DNA of 64,000 bases from Streptococcus mitis (GTDB taxonomy: Bacteria; Bacillota; Bacilli; Lactobacillales; Streptococcaceae), in assembly GCF_009496155.1 (NCBI RefSeq), contig NZ_WIJP01000014.1:3960-67959 (forward strand), in the 5' to 3' direction. Made by a program: the position numbers and the translations under genes. The notes beneath the pieces were generated by a model. That model did not search any database, was not told where the DNA came from, and worked only from the letters and a program-made list of their open reading frames with translations. Shown here piece by piece: positions 50,521 to 58,749 of this stretch. Position 1 is the first letter of the stretch. The number at the start of each line of letters is the position of its first letter.

Positions 50521-50703
50521 ATGGCAGTACCTGCACGTCGCACTTCAAAAGCGAAGAAAAACAAACGTCGTACACACTACAAAGTAACAGCTCCATCTGT
50601 AAACTTTGACGAAACTACTGGAGATTACTCACGTTCTCACCGTGTATCACTTAAAGGATACTACAAAGGACGTAAAATCGCTAAAGCTGCATCAGCTGAA
50701 TAA
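50521..50703 (+). CDS. rpmF: 50S ribosomal protein L32
   Basis: A 60-residue basic protein with [20 protein letters not shown] at the start. It has no Cys, so it is the zinc-independent form. AAAGGAGAAATCAAA precedes the ATG. Followed by rpmG after 15 bases. Confidence 0.97.
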
Positions 50704-50718
50704 TAGAAGGGAGATACC

Positions 50719-50868
50719 ATGCGCGTAAATATTACACTTGAACACAAAGAATCTGGTGAACGCTTGTACCTTACTTCTAAAAACAAACGTAACACTCCAG
50801 ACCGTCTTCAATTGAAGAAATACTCACCAAAACTTCGCAAACACGTTGTGTTTACAGAAGTTAAGTAA
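50719..50868 (+). CDS. rpmG: 50S ribosomal protein L33
   Basis: A 49-residue protein reading [17 protein letters not shown] onward to FTEVK. No CxxC pairs are present, so this is the Cys-free type. GAAGGGAGATACC precedes the ATG. Second gene of the rpmF-rpmG unit. Confidence 0.95.
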
Positions 50869-50890
50869 GCATTCAATAAGAATTAATACA

Positions 50891-50927
50891 GAAGAAAAAC
50901 GCTTGAACAGCGTTTTTTCTTTTGTTA
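50891..50927 (+). terminator. Terminator of rpmF-rpmG
   Basis: AAAAACGCT and AGCGTTTTTT flank a 5-base loop at 50896-50918, followed by CTTTTG. Confidence 0.85.
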
Positions 50928-50937
50928 ATTTCAGTAT

Positions 50938-51045
50938 ATTGCAATAAACATCAACCGAATCACCACATTTTTTGAAATAAGAATAATGATTCGGATATTT
51001 AAAATAAGAGGAACTTTAGTGTAAAGCTCCTCTTTTTGTTATTTT
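50938..51045 (+). other. Candidate small structured RNA downstream of rpmG
   Basis: Two hairpins in a row with no gene: CCGAATCA/TGATTCGG (50958-50996) and a terminator-like AGAGGAACTTTA/TAAAGCTCCTCT (51008-51036) followed by TTTTTGTTATTTTTT. A TATATT -10-like word is near 50935. Either a small RNA or a second terminator. The following 51046-51340 holds AT-rich sequence with no gene I can support. Confidence 0.35.
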
Positions 51046-51340
51046 TTCTTTTACTTACAAATCATAAGACCTGGTTTGATAGAGAGAAATTTCAGCATAT
51101 AACAAAATCATACTATAACAGCTTTAAACACACTTCTTATTTTTGTTTTGTATTATACTCTTTGATAGACCTGAACTTTCGACAACTAACATCTGCTAAA
51201 CCACATTTTTTCTTATTTTCTTAATATTTTTATAATCAATATTAACTTGATTTTGGTCACACCTATTTGATGATTTCAAAATAAATGGTTAGTTTGAGAG
51301 GTAAGTCAATATAATTTCTATCCACATTGTTGTAACTAAC

Positions 51341-53110
51341 TCAAGGCTCTACAACTTTATCTCGTTCAGTATTTATAACATATAACTTAATGTATTGGGC
51401 TCCCCATGTTTCTAGAGTCTGTTTGAATTTATCAATTTCATCTTGATGATAACTATCAAAATAGACATTAAAGCCTTTTAATTCTTTAAATAGTTTTTTA
51501 AAATACAGGGAGTCAACTGAATGTTCATCACTGAGATTAAAACCTATGAAATAAATATTTTCAATATCTTTCAGATTTTCAAAAAATGTTAAATTCTCAA
51601 CATAATGTTTACTGGTATCCTTTTTCATTACATTTACTATCTCAATTATAAAATCATTAACTGAAAAAGGATTTTGTTCGTAATTCTTTAATTTTTCATC
51701 TTTACCATGCCCAACAATAAACTTATTCTCATTAATACTTCCATGAATATGACAAACTTGATAATTTTCAACATTATAAACATCTTCTAGTACATTAGTA
51801 TAATTGAAAGTTAAGAAATAACTGTCTCTAATATGCTTTTGAATGGTTTTTTTAGTAGCAACTATACGTGAAGTGTCCAACGATCGAATCCACTCTGAAA
51901 AAAGTTTGAATGTTGCGATTTGATATGCTGATTTGAGATTATGAACTATTTCTTCAACAGCACTAGCTATACGAAATGGTTCTATATCTCCATGTTTATC
52001 TACAAACTCGGTTGATGTAAAAGATAAGATATTGAGTTCACCCCAATTTTTTTCAAAATCTTTCCACTCAGGATCGTAATTTTTAAAAGAAATAGTATTA
52101 ATAACACTATGATAAAAAGCTGCAAGTTCTGCCGTATTATATATTTCTTCACCATCATGGTTTAATACTGAACTGGGAATTTCAAATGCTTCTATTTCAT
52201 CTTCTATAATCTTATTTCTATCTAATTCATCGAGATTGGATAATTTAAATACAAAGTCCCTAAACTTAGAATACTGAGACTCAATATTATGAGCTATATC
52301 AAATCCATTACCTATAACAAAGAGATTCTTCTTATCTAAATTACGAATCTGATAACTTTTAAGAAATCTTTGGTCTTCTTTAGGATTCCCCCTGCTAGAA
52401 TTTTCTTCTTCGATTAACTTTTTTACTACCTCATATACTTTATTAAATGTATTTTCTTTATTTTCAGTGATTAATCTTGGTGAGGTGCTTTTAGCAACGT
52501 AATACATATCATTATCTGTTACTTTTATTAATTCTAATAGATTTTTAGATACCGATTCATTAAATCTAAACGGAATAAATATATCTCCATCTTTTTTCAT
52601 TGGTAGAAAAGAGCCATCTGAATCACCTACACAAGTATATAAATTTTTGTTATTATGTTCAGATATTCCACCTCCCTCTAAAAATTTAGGTAGATGATGG
52701 GCTATTACTTTATCATTAAAAATTTTACTACAAAGACTCTCTTTGAAACGTTCATTTTTGTTCGGCCACTCATATATTTCTTCTGCTTTTATGATTGTAT
52801 CTATTTCAACTATTTTTGAGTTTCTTCCCGTTTTTGAAACAAATACTAAATAAACTTCTTCTTTTTTTATCTTTTGACGAATATCCGCTGATAATGCATG
52901 ATTGGCGTGACAAAAAGAATATAAAAAGTTATTGTTCCAAATAAAAGGATCCTCATTATACTTTGTATCTTTAAATCCATCAAAACTAATATTGTATACT
53001 TCATTTCCAATTTTTAATTTTTGTTTCACACGAATCGGATGTCCGATAAATACAATGTTAATACCTTCGCAACTTTTCTTTTCTTCCTCGTTATCTCTAA
53101 TAGTTTCCAT
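51341..53110 (-). CDS. AbiH-domain defence protein with a large N-terminal extension
   Basis: A 589-residue protein. Seen: from about residue 265 an AbiH domain with LFVIGNGFDIAHNIESQY and a later HIHGS and FIGFNLSDEH, typical of abortive-infection AbiH proteins (usually near 300-350 residues). The first 260 residues form an unrecognised domain with VFIGHPIRVKQKL at its start and VGDSDGSFLPMKKDGD near the middle. Known: AbiH gives phage abortive infection in lactococci by an unknown mechanism. It is AT-rich and stands first in an accessory island. The start at 53110 has only a weak binding site (GATAGGAGATAC). Confidence 0.75.
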   Translation of the reverse strand: METIRDNEEEKKSCEGINIVFIGHPIRVKQKLKIGNEVYNISFDGFKDTKYNEDPFIWNNNFLYSFCHANHALSADIRQKIKKEEVYLVFVSKTGRNSKIVEIDTIIKAEEIYEWPNKNERFKESLCSKIFNDKVIAHHLPKFLEGGGISEHNNKNLYTCVGDSDGSFLPMKKDGDIFIPFRFNESVSKNLLELIKVTDNDMYYVAKSTSPRLITENKENTFNKVYEVVKKLIEEENSSRGNPKEDQRFLKSYQIRNLDKKNLFVIGNGFDIAHNIESQYSKFRDFVFKLSNLDELDRNKIIEDEIEAFEIPSSVLNHDGEEIYNTAELAAFYHSVINTISFKNYDPEWKDFEKNWGELNILSFTSTEFVDKHGDIEPFRIASAVEEIVHNLKSAYQIATFKLFSEWIRSLDTSRIVATKKTIQKHIRDSYFLTFNYTNVLEDVYNVENYQVCHIHGSINENKFIVGHGKDEKLKNYEQNPFSVNDFIIEIVNVMKKDTSKHYVENLTFFENLKDIENIYFIGFNLSDEHSVDSLYFKKLFKELKGFNVYFDSYHQDEIDKFKQTLETWGAQYIKLYVINTERDKVVEP

Positions 53111-53220
53111 GTATCTCCTATCTTGCTAATTACATTTTAGAATTTCAATTTCTAATAGATATCTTTACATCTATTTTATCATATTCATAAAAAGGGCGCT
53201 CCATTCAGAAAAGTAATTGC

Positions 53221-53266
53221 TATTATAATAGACATTTTCGGAATTTTCTATTATAACCGACATTTA
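53221..53266 (+). repeat. Direct repeat upstream of a lipoprotein gene
   Basis: TATTATAATAGACATTTT (53221-53238) recurs as TATTATAACCGACATTTA (53249-53266), with centres 28 bases apart. A TATACT -10-like word follows at 53295. Possibly a pair of regulator sites or tandem promoters. Confidence 0.35.
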
Positions 53267-53323
53267 TTGTATCAATTCTGTAATGATATTTTGGTATACT
53301 ATATTGAAAAAGGAGGTATATCT

Positions 53324-53685
53324 ATGAAAAAATTTATTTGTGTGTTGTTTGTGTCGTTCCTAGCTATTTTCCTTATTTCATGCTCCAGTCAAAATAACCA
53401 AACTTTAGATGGAGAATATTATTGGATAAACGAAAATCGAAATGAACGAGTATTTACGATTTCTGGAAATAAGGGAACAATTGGTAATGGTGAAGCTGAT
53501 AACTTTGACCTTGATCAAAAGAATAAAAAATTGAATTGAGTGGTTCACAAATTATAAATCGAACTGAAAGCTATACATTTAAAGATGGAGTATTTACTGT
53601 TGATATTAGTGGAACAAAACATGATTACTATTTAAAAGGTAGTGACGCTTACAATAAAGCATTAAAAAAATATGGATACGACTAG
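53324..53685 (+). pseudogene. Small lipoprotein gene with a frameshift
   Basis: Begins MKKFICVLFVSFLAIFLISCSS, a lipoprotein signal with Cys near residue 20, with AAGGAGGT before the ATG. The frame stops at 53537-53539, right after an AAAAAA run, while another frame continues in register with IELSGSQIINRTESYTFKDG to a stop at 53683-53685. One base has probably been lost in the A-run. The full product would be about 120 residues. It could be phase-variable, a real loss, or a sequencing error. Confidence 0.65.
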
Positions 53686-53697
53686 AAAGGATTGGCT

Positions 53698-53997
53698 ATG
53701 AATAACTTAGACGAACAATACGAAAATCTGTATGACTTTATCAAAAATCTTGAAACATTGATTCAAAAGAATGTTTTTGACAACCAACCTACTGAAGAGG
53801 TAAGTATATTTGGAAATGAAGTCATGAATCTTTGTAAATCAAAGAAGTTTAATATCAACTCAAGTGATCTCTTGTCCCTCAATTCTTTTGTTGAATTGTT
53901 TATGAAAGCAAATGAGTCTTCAAAAGGTTATCTAGCTTCACAAGTAGAGAGATTTTATATTGAAGTCATTGAGCCAACAAAGGATGAATTATATTAA
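53698..53997 (+). CDS. Small protein of unknown function (99 aa)
   Basis: A soluble, acidic, helix-prone protein with MNNLDEQYENLYDFIKNLETL at the start and a C-terminal SQVERFYIEVIEPTKDELY. GAAAGGATTGGCT lies before the ATG at 53698. It follows the lipoprotein gene by 12 bases. No family recognised. A terminator follows. Confidence 0.55.
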   Translation: MNNLDEQYENLYDFIKNLETLIQKNVFDNQPTEEVSIFGNEVMNLCKSKKFNINSSDLLSLNSFVELFMKANESSKGYLASQVERFYIEVIEPTKDELY

Positions 53998-54021
53998 CTA
54001 ACAAAGATTGAGACTATTATA

Positions 54022-54059
54022 ATCAATTACCTATCTACAGAATAGGTGATTTTTTCTTT
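54022..54059 (+). terminator. Terminator
   Basis: AATTACCTAT and ATAGGTGATT pair around CTACAGA, followed by TTTTTCTTT. It ends the lipoprotein/99-residue unit. Confidence 0.8.
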
Positions 54060-54149
54060 AAAAGTTAAATTAACTTACCGTTTAGCTGATATTTCTCACC
54101 ATTTAGGATTTTATATTTTTCTATAGACTGTATTTGTTATTATAGATTC

Positions 54150-54347
54150 ATGAAAAATTTAAAAGAAAAAAATATTAAAAATGCTATTTGGCATATTAAA
54201 CGTCATTGTGAAATTATTCAAAATTCTCCCGAAGAAAAAATTAGAAATCACGAATTATTTCATCTCCAGGCTAGCGTAGATTGTTTGAAGCGCATTATTA
54301 ACAATGAAAAGCCCTATCCATGGTTGGATAGGGCTGAGGTGTTTTAA
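54150..54347 (+). CDS. Small protein of unknown function (65 aa)
   Basis: A basic, helical reading: MKNLKEKNIKNAIWHIKRHC then HELFHLQASVDCLKRII and PYPWLDRAEVF at the end. TAT-rich promoter-like words lie upstream but no strong binding site. The last codons contain a perfect hairpin (54310-54335), which may mean it is not, or not only, coding. Moderate doubt. Confidence 0.4.
   Translation: MKNLKEKNIKNAIWHIKRHCEIIQNSPEEKIRNHELFHLQASVDCLKRIINNEKPYPWLDRAEVF
54310..54345 (+). terminator. Perfect hairpin at the end of the 65-residue reading
   Basis: AGCCCTATCCA (54310-54320) and TGGATAGGGCT (54325-54335) form an 11-bp stem with a 4-base loop; GAGGTGTTTT follows. It acts as a plausible terminator overlapping codons. 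Confidence 0.6.
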
Positions 54348-54436
54348 AATAGATAATTTAGCATTATTAATGTGATACTAAATAATAGAATTAACTAAAT
54401 CTATTTTTCTTGTTTGAAAAAGTGAAAATAAATTCT

Positions 54437-55168
54437 TTACATTAATCTTTCAAAAATAGCTGTATCTAAAAGATTAAACAAATAACTATCTCTAGCATTG
54501 TGATCATCATTTTGTCTAAATTGATAATTATGAAGAACTACAAAGCCATTTTCAATTGCTTCCGCCATATCATGGAAAGAAGCTCGCCAAATTCCAGTTA
54601 ATGGATTAACTAAATAATCACGATATCTAAGTGTCGTCCAGTCTACCCAAAAGTAGATATAACAATCAGGATAATACCTAGCATAACGTTCGTAATCCAT
54701 TCTATTAAATGTGACAGTATATGTTGGATCGTAAGGTGTCTGGTTTTCATACATATATCTACCAGCAGTAAAAAAAGGGGTATTTTGAACTTTTAGATCA
54801 CAATATATTTGATTTTGTTGGTCATATAGATCAATTACTGTTGGATCTTCTTGCTTTCCAGGATTTATAATAATATTTAAACCTAATTCAGGAACTATAT
54901 CATTTATAAACTCACGTTCTTTTTCATTTCCCAATGCATACCATAAATCCCGATCCTCTGTATTTAAATTAATATTATTACGTTCAGGAATTCTAACAAA
55001 AACACCATAATAATTATTATTTCTGCTAGTTCTTAAATCAAATTCTATAGTTTGGTCAATATCAAGTATTTCTGGAACATTGTAAACTCGAATATTACCG
55101 ATATTATTATTTCTAGTTTCAACAAGTGCAAATTCATTACAATTTACTTCTCTAACAATACCAAACAT
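54437..55168 (-). CDS. Candidate PD-(D/E)XK nuclease with OB-like N-terminus
   Basis: A 243-residue protein in the restriction-modification locus. Seen: residues 1-60 have a cold-shock/OB-like pattern of strands beginning MFGIVREVN; residues about 105-130 contain DPTVIDL and, a short hairpin later, YCDLKVQNTPFF, the spacing of a PD-(D/E)XK active site; then DPTYTVTFN and an aromatic-rich end. GGAGGATTAAAATT before the ATG. It is minus-strand, just downstream of the SinI-like gene. It may be a second nuclease or a cofactor. Not matched to a named family. Confidence 0.5.
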   Translation of the reverse strand: MFGIVREVNCNEFALVETRNNNIGNIRVYNVPEILDIDQTIEFDLRTSRNNNYYGVFVRIPERNNINLNTEDRDLWYALGNEKEREFINDIVPELGLNIIINPGKQEDPTVIDLYDQQNQIYCDLKVQNTPFFTAGRYMYENQTPYDPTYTVTFNRMDYERYARYYPDCYIYFWVDWTTLRYRDYLVNPLTGIWRASFHDMAEAIENGFVVLHNYQFRQNDDHNARDSYLFNLLDTAIFERLM

Positions 55169-55321
55169 AAATTTTAATCCTCCAATATTTCTAAACTTTT
55201 TGTAGAATTTTTTAAAATATAATTGTAAATAAGATTCTTTAGTTAAATCTTTATCTATAATGGGTAAATTAACAATATTTAAGGTTATACAGAAAATCTA
55301 ATTTATATATTGTTCTGTTTA

Positions 55322-56101
55322 TTAGAGAAGTGTGTCTAGTTCATTAGTTGAATATCTTTCAATATATTCTAAATAGCTCTCTTCTGTTAGAAGGTGGTTT
55401 ATATGAGGTATATTTACTATTTGTTGTAACGATTCCCAGTTTGGCAGTGGTCTATCTAAACCAGTTTCCTGTCTAGGTCTATTAAGACGGTTCCATTTTA
55501 TTATTTTGGTTCCAATCCGAATTGCTGAACTCGAACTATTTTCTGTATTGTACTTATTTTTGACTTGTAACAAAACAATTTCATCCTGACCAAAGTAGCA
55601 AAAATCAATCGCTCTATATATAGATCCTGCACACCACAACCAACCACATGGTTCCAATACATCAGCTAAATATTGTTCGAGTATTGCACCATTCATGTTT
55701 TCAGCACTCATAAAAAAATAATGTCCATCAATAAAAAGTTGAACAACATCTTCACTTGCACCGGTTGACGCCCGAACTCTTGAAATCAAAGCTTCATCTT
55801 TCTCACCATAATTCTTTAATGGATTTGACAATTTATCATTTTGTCTATCTTTAATATATGCAGAAACTAACTTTTCAATATATTCATAAGCAATGTCATT
55901 ACTCGGTTTATCTACAGTAACTCTTATATTAGTGAACAACTCTTTTCTTTCCATAGCAAATATAAATAGTTGTTCTAATTTATCATTATAAATGGAAATA
56001 TTTTGGCTATTTAAGACATCATAAAATATATTTAAAATCGTTTCATCGCTGATATTATACTCATCAACCATATTCATTAAACTTATGCTTCTTGCGACCA
56101 T
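55322..56101 (-). CDS. Candidate type II restriction endonuclease, SinI-like
   Basis: A 259-residue protein divergent from the C5 methyltransferase. Seen: DGHYFFMSAENMNGAILEQYL (about residues 128-148), then AIDFCYFGQDEIVLLQVKNKYNTENSSSSAIR (about 165-196), which contains a D-(x)n-QVKN active-site-like core and the ENSSSSAIR stretch that I recall from SinI/AvaII-type enzymes (GGWCC). GAGGTACGAAGCC precedes the ATG. The divergent methyltransferase supports an endonuclease role. Specificity is inference. Confidence 0.6.
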   Translation of the reverse strand: MVARSISLMNMVDEYNISDETILNIFYDVLNSQNISIYNDKLEQLFIFAMERKELFTNIRVTVDKPSNDIAYEYIEKLVSAYIKDRQNDKLSNPLKNYGEKDEALISRVRASTGASEDVVQLFIDGHYFFMSAENMNGAILEQYLADVLEPCGWLWCAGSIYRAIDFCYFGQDEIVLLQVKNKYNTENSSSSAIRIGTKIIKWNRLNRPRQETGLDRPLPNWESLQQIVNIPHINHLLTEESYLEYIERYSTNELDTLL

Positions 56102-56126
56102 TGGCTTCGTACCTCTTTTTTAGACT

Positions 56127-56170
56127 ATTATAGCAAAACTCTGGACCTTTTAAGTTTTTTATGGTAAAAT
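56127..56170. promoter_or_regulatory. Divergent promoters of the restriction-modification genes with a GGACC site
   Basis: Minus strand: extended -10 TGCTATAAT (56127-56132) for the nuclease. Plus strand: extended -10 TGGTAAAAT (56165-56170) for the methyltransferase. Between them GGACC (56143-56147) lies in the nuclease promoter spacer. If the enzymes recognise GGWCC, this is a self-target. Confidence 0.55.
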
Positions 56171-56205
56171 AGTTGGGTCTAAAAATTGTTTCGAGGAGGT
56201 TCTGT

Positions 56206-57621
56206 TTGGACAAAAAAAATCTTATAGATGCTGATACAATATCTGAAAGGCTGGATATCTCTCCGCAATATGCAAGAAAATTACTTAGGGAACAAAAAAT
56301 AAAATCTGAAAAAATTGAAAATAGTTTCTATACTACAGAAATTGACCTAGAAGATTTTCTAAAGAATAGTGATATTATAATAAATCCTAAAGATAGAGTA
56401 AGAAAATCTAATAAAATACCCAAAATTATAACACTTTCATTTTTTAGTGGTGGTATGGGATTAGACATTGGTATGGGAAATGCTGGAATCAAGCCACTTC
56501 TTGCTTGTGAAATCAACAAGGAAGCTCGTGCTACTATTGTTGAAAACAATAACGAAATAGGTTTAATTGGTGACATTTGGCAATGTTCCAAGGAAAAAAT
56601 ATACAAATATGCTAATATTAACGAAAACACACCTATAGATATAATTTTTGGTGGGCCACCCTGTCAGGCGTTTTCGACAGCAGGAAATAGGAAAGGTTTT
56701 GAAGATGCTAGAGGAGATGTATTTATCCGATATTTAGACATAATCGGTGAATTAAAACCAACTTATGCTGTAATTGAAAACGTTAGAGGCCTTCAGACTA
56801 CCAAGGCTATTCTTGAAGATACCAAAGGATTAGCTATTAAAGGAGGAGTACTGCATTTTGCTAAAGAAAAATTAGAATCTTTTGGATACTCTGTTTCTTT
56901 TGAATTATATAACGCTGCCAACTTTGGTGCTCCACAAAAAAGAGAAAGATTTGTAATAATTGCTAAGTTAGGTGATAAGAAGGTACCTTATTTGACTCCA
57001 ACTCATTCCGAAAATGGTGAATATGGTCTCAAAAAATGGGTTACACTTGGTGATGTGATTTCTGACATACAAGATAAGCCAATGAGATATTCTGAAATTC
57101 CTCCAAATCGAAGAGAGTGGTACAAAAAAATTCCTGAAGGCGGAAATTGGAAATCATTATCAGAAGAAGATCAAAAAATTGCTATGGGGAAAAAGTACTA
57201 TATGGGAGGGGGAAAAACTGGCTTTTTCCGTCGCCTATCATTTAGTGAGCCTAGCCCTACTCTTGTTACTGTTCCAACCATGCCAGCAACTGATTTAATC
57301 CATCCTACAGAGTTAAGACCATTATCAATCGAAGAATATGCTAGAATACAAGGTTTTCCTGACAACTGGAGATTTAGAGGCAAACTCGGGGAAATTTATA
57401 AACAAATTGGAAACGCTGTTCCAATAAAGCTCGGAGAAGCTATTGGTAAGACCATTTTAAATGATATGAACGGTATAAAAGAAATTGAATATCCAAATTT
57501 CAAATACTCCAGATACAAACAAACTTCAGATGAAGAGTTTCCAGAATTTTATCAAAGTAATTTAATAAAAGAGTTCAATAATCAATTCAAAGAAAGTGAG
57601 CAATTAACTTTACCCATATGA
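56206..57621 (+). CDS. DNA (cytosine-5)-methyltransferase with N-terminal HTH
   Basis: A 471-residue protein. Seen: residues about 1-60 form an HTH with ADTISERLDISPQYARKLL, followed by the C5 methylase: motif I SFFSGGMGLDIGM, motif IV GGPPCQAFSTAG with the catalytic Cys, motif VI VIENVRG, motif VIII region QKRERFV, and late motifs RIQGFPD and QIGNAVP. The start is TTG at 56206, six bases after GAGGAGG. Known: N-terminal HTH domains of some C5 enzymes repress their own gene. Its motif IV surroundings resemble GGWCC/GGNCC enzymes. Confidence 0.92.
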   Translation: MDKKNLIDADTISERLDISPQYARKLLREQKIKSEKIENSFYTTEIDLEDFLKNSDIIINPKDRVRKSNKIPKIITLSFFSGGMGLDIGMGNAGIKPLLACEINKEARATIVENNNEIGLIGDIWQCSKEKIYKYANINENTPIDIIFGGPPCQAFSTAGNRKGFEDARGDVFIRYLDIIGELKPTYAVIENVRGLQTTKAILEDTKGLAIKGGVLHFAKEKLESFGYSVSFELYNAANFGAPQKRERFVIIAKLGDKKVPYLTPTHSENGEYGLKKWVTLGDVISDIQDKPMRYSEIPPNRREWYKKIPEGGNWKSLSEEDQKIAMGKKYYMGGGKTGFFRRLSFSEPSPTLVTVPTMPATDLIHPTELRPLSIEEYARIQGFPDNWRFRGKLGEIYKQIGNAVPIKLGEAIGKTILNDMNGIKEIEYPNFKYSRYKQTSDEEFPEFYQSNLIKEFNNQFKESEQLTLPI

Positions 57622-58091
57622 TAATTCCCAATAACAACATTCCATTAATGAGTTTTTGGCCACAAGTTTTTGAACGAATTTTATCTGGAGAAAAACTTCT
57701 AGAATATAGGAGAGTTTTTCCAAAAAATTGTAAATGCGCTTTTATATATGTCAGTTCTCCTGTTAAAGCTATTTGTGGAATTATTTATTTTGATGATGTC
57801 TATCATTTAGATGATTTAATTGGAAAGTTTGATAAAAAAACAGATAAAAGGATAAATAATTATATAGATAAATACCATTATGCAGGAACTATAAAAGCAA
57901 TTCAAAAAATACAGCCTATTACACTTAATGAATTAAGAAATGGAGTAACCAATTTTACTGCTCCTCAATCATATTTGTATCTTGATAACTACTCTGAATT
58001 AAAGAAATTCATTTATAATAATATTGTTTTAGATGGCGATATTATTATTAACAATTTAGAAAAGTTATTTCCAGACAAACTTTGTAGATAG
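57618..58091 (+). CDS. ASCH-domain protein of the restriction-modification locus
   Basis: A 157-residue protein whose ATG overlaps the methyltransferase stop (ATGA). Seen: MSFWPQVFERILSGEKLLEYRR with the ASCH GxKxxExR motif (about residues 14-31), then IYFDDVYHLDDL. Known: ASCH domains bind RNA or modified nucleotides; some occur with restriction systems. Role here unknown: an accessory for regulation or a third component. AT-rich like its neighbours. Confidence 0.75.
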   Translation: MIIPNNNIPLMSFWPQVFERILSGEKLLEYRRVFPKNCKCAFIYVSSPVKAICGIIYFDDVYHLDDLIGKFDKKTDKRINNYIDKYHYAGTIKAIQKIQPITLNELRNGVTNFTAPQSYLYLDNYSELKKFIYNNIVLDGDIIINNLEKLFPDKLCR

Positions 58092-58184
58092 AATTTAAAA
58101 AGCTAGCTCCAGATTAATGCTTTTTAGTTTCTTTTCTACTTCGTTAGTGGTCAAGCTAGTATTTCTTTATGGTATAATTAGTTT

Positions 58185-58305
58185 AAAGAGAAGTGAGGTA
58201 GAAATGATAGTGTCGCTACGCAACTTCATAGTATGAGATGATGGGACAGGCACACCGTCCACTACTCCTAAGTACTTAGATTATTCTAGGTGCTTTTTTA
58301 TTTTC
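58185..58305 (+). ncRNA. Candidate small RNA with 10-codon reading
   Basis: A promoter TATAAT (58173-58178) precedes it. The transcript would hold GTGAGGT then a short reading MIVSLRNFIV (58204-58236), and end in AAGTACTTAGA/TCTAGGTGCTT (58270-58294) plus TTTTTATTTT. The short reading may be a peptide or only RNA. It lies at the edge of the island next to the integrase stump. Confidence 0.5.
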
Positions 58306-58344
58306 TCTTGGTTCGCTCTTACTTCAGGACTACTCTTATACCAT

Positions 58345-58422
58345 GAGATAAGCAATTAAGAGACCTTTTCTCTCTTATCTCCTTGCCATTCTGCAGGCAA
58401 TTAAGGCAAGTTTTTCCTTTCT
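58345..58422 (+). other. Two adjacent hairpins before the integrase stump
   Basis: GAGATAAG/CTTATCTC (58345-58381) is followed directly by CTTGCC/GGCAAG (58382-58410) and TTTTTCCTTT. Function unknown; terminator, or recombination-related structure. Confidence 0.35.
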
Positions 58423-58451
58423 TATCTGCTAATCATTTTATAAACATCAAA

Positions 58452-58749
58452 TTTTAAATAACAAACTTTTAAACTTCTCTTATTTCACCAATACCCAAAC
58501 AATAAAACACTATCAACTCGTTTAAATACACGTTTCAAACATGCTGGTGTACCTAATATTGGATTCCACAGTTTTAGACACACACACGCTACAATCATGC
58601 TATACGCTGGCATAGATGCTAAAGACTTACAATACAGATTAGGCCACTCTAATATCTCTATGACTTTAAACACTTATGTCCATGCTACCAAAGAGGAGGC
58701 TAAAAAGCCGTCTCAATCTTTGAATCGACTATCAGCAATCTATAAATAA
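58452..58749 (+). pseudogene. Tyrosine recombinase (integrase), C-terminal remnant
   Basis: An open stretch ends at 58747-58749 and reads NNKTLSTRLNTRFKHAGVPN, then FHSFRHTHATIMLYAGI with the HxxR motif, RLGHSNISMTLNTYVH with the catalytic Tyr, and KKPSQSLNRL. The N-terminal half and any start are missing. It points to a former integrative element at rpsD. Known: many integrative elements target conserved gene ends, and rpsD's 3' end is 150 bases away. Confidence 0.85.

Noticed and set aside
56328..56630. 100-residue minus-strand reading opposite the methyltransferase
   Set aside because: Lies within conserved methylase motifs on the other strand and has no binding site.
58185..58305. Fst-type toxin-antitoxin locus
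   Set aside because: No hydrophobic toxin of about 30 residues is readable on either strand near the hairpins.
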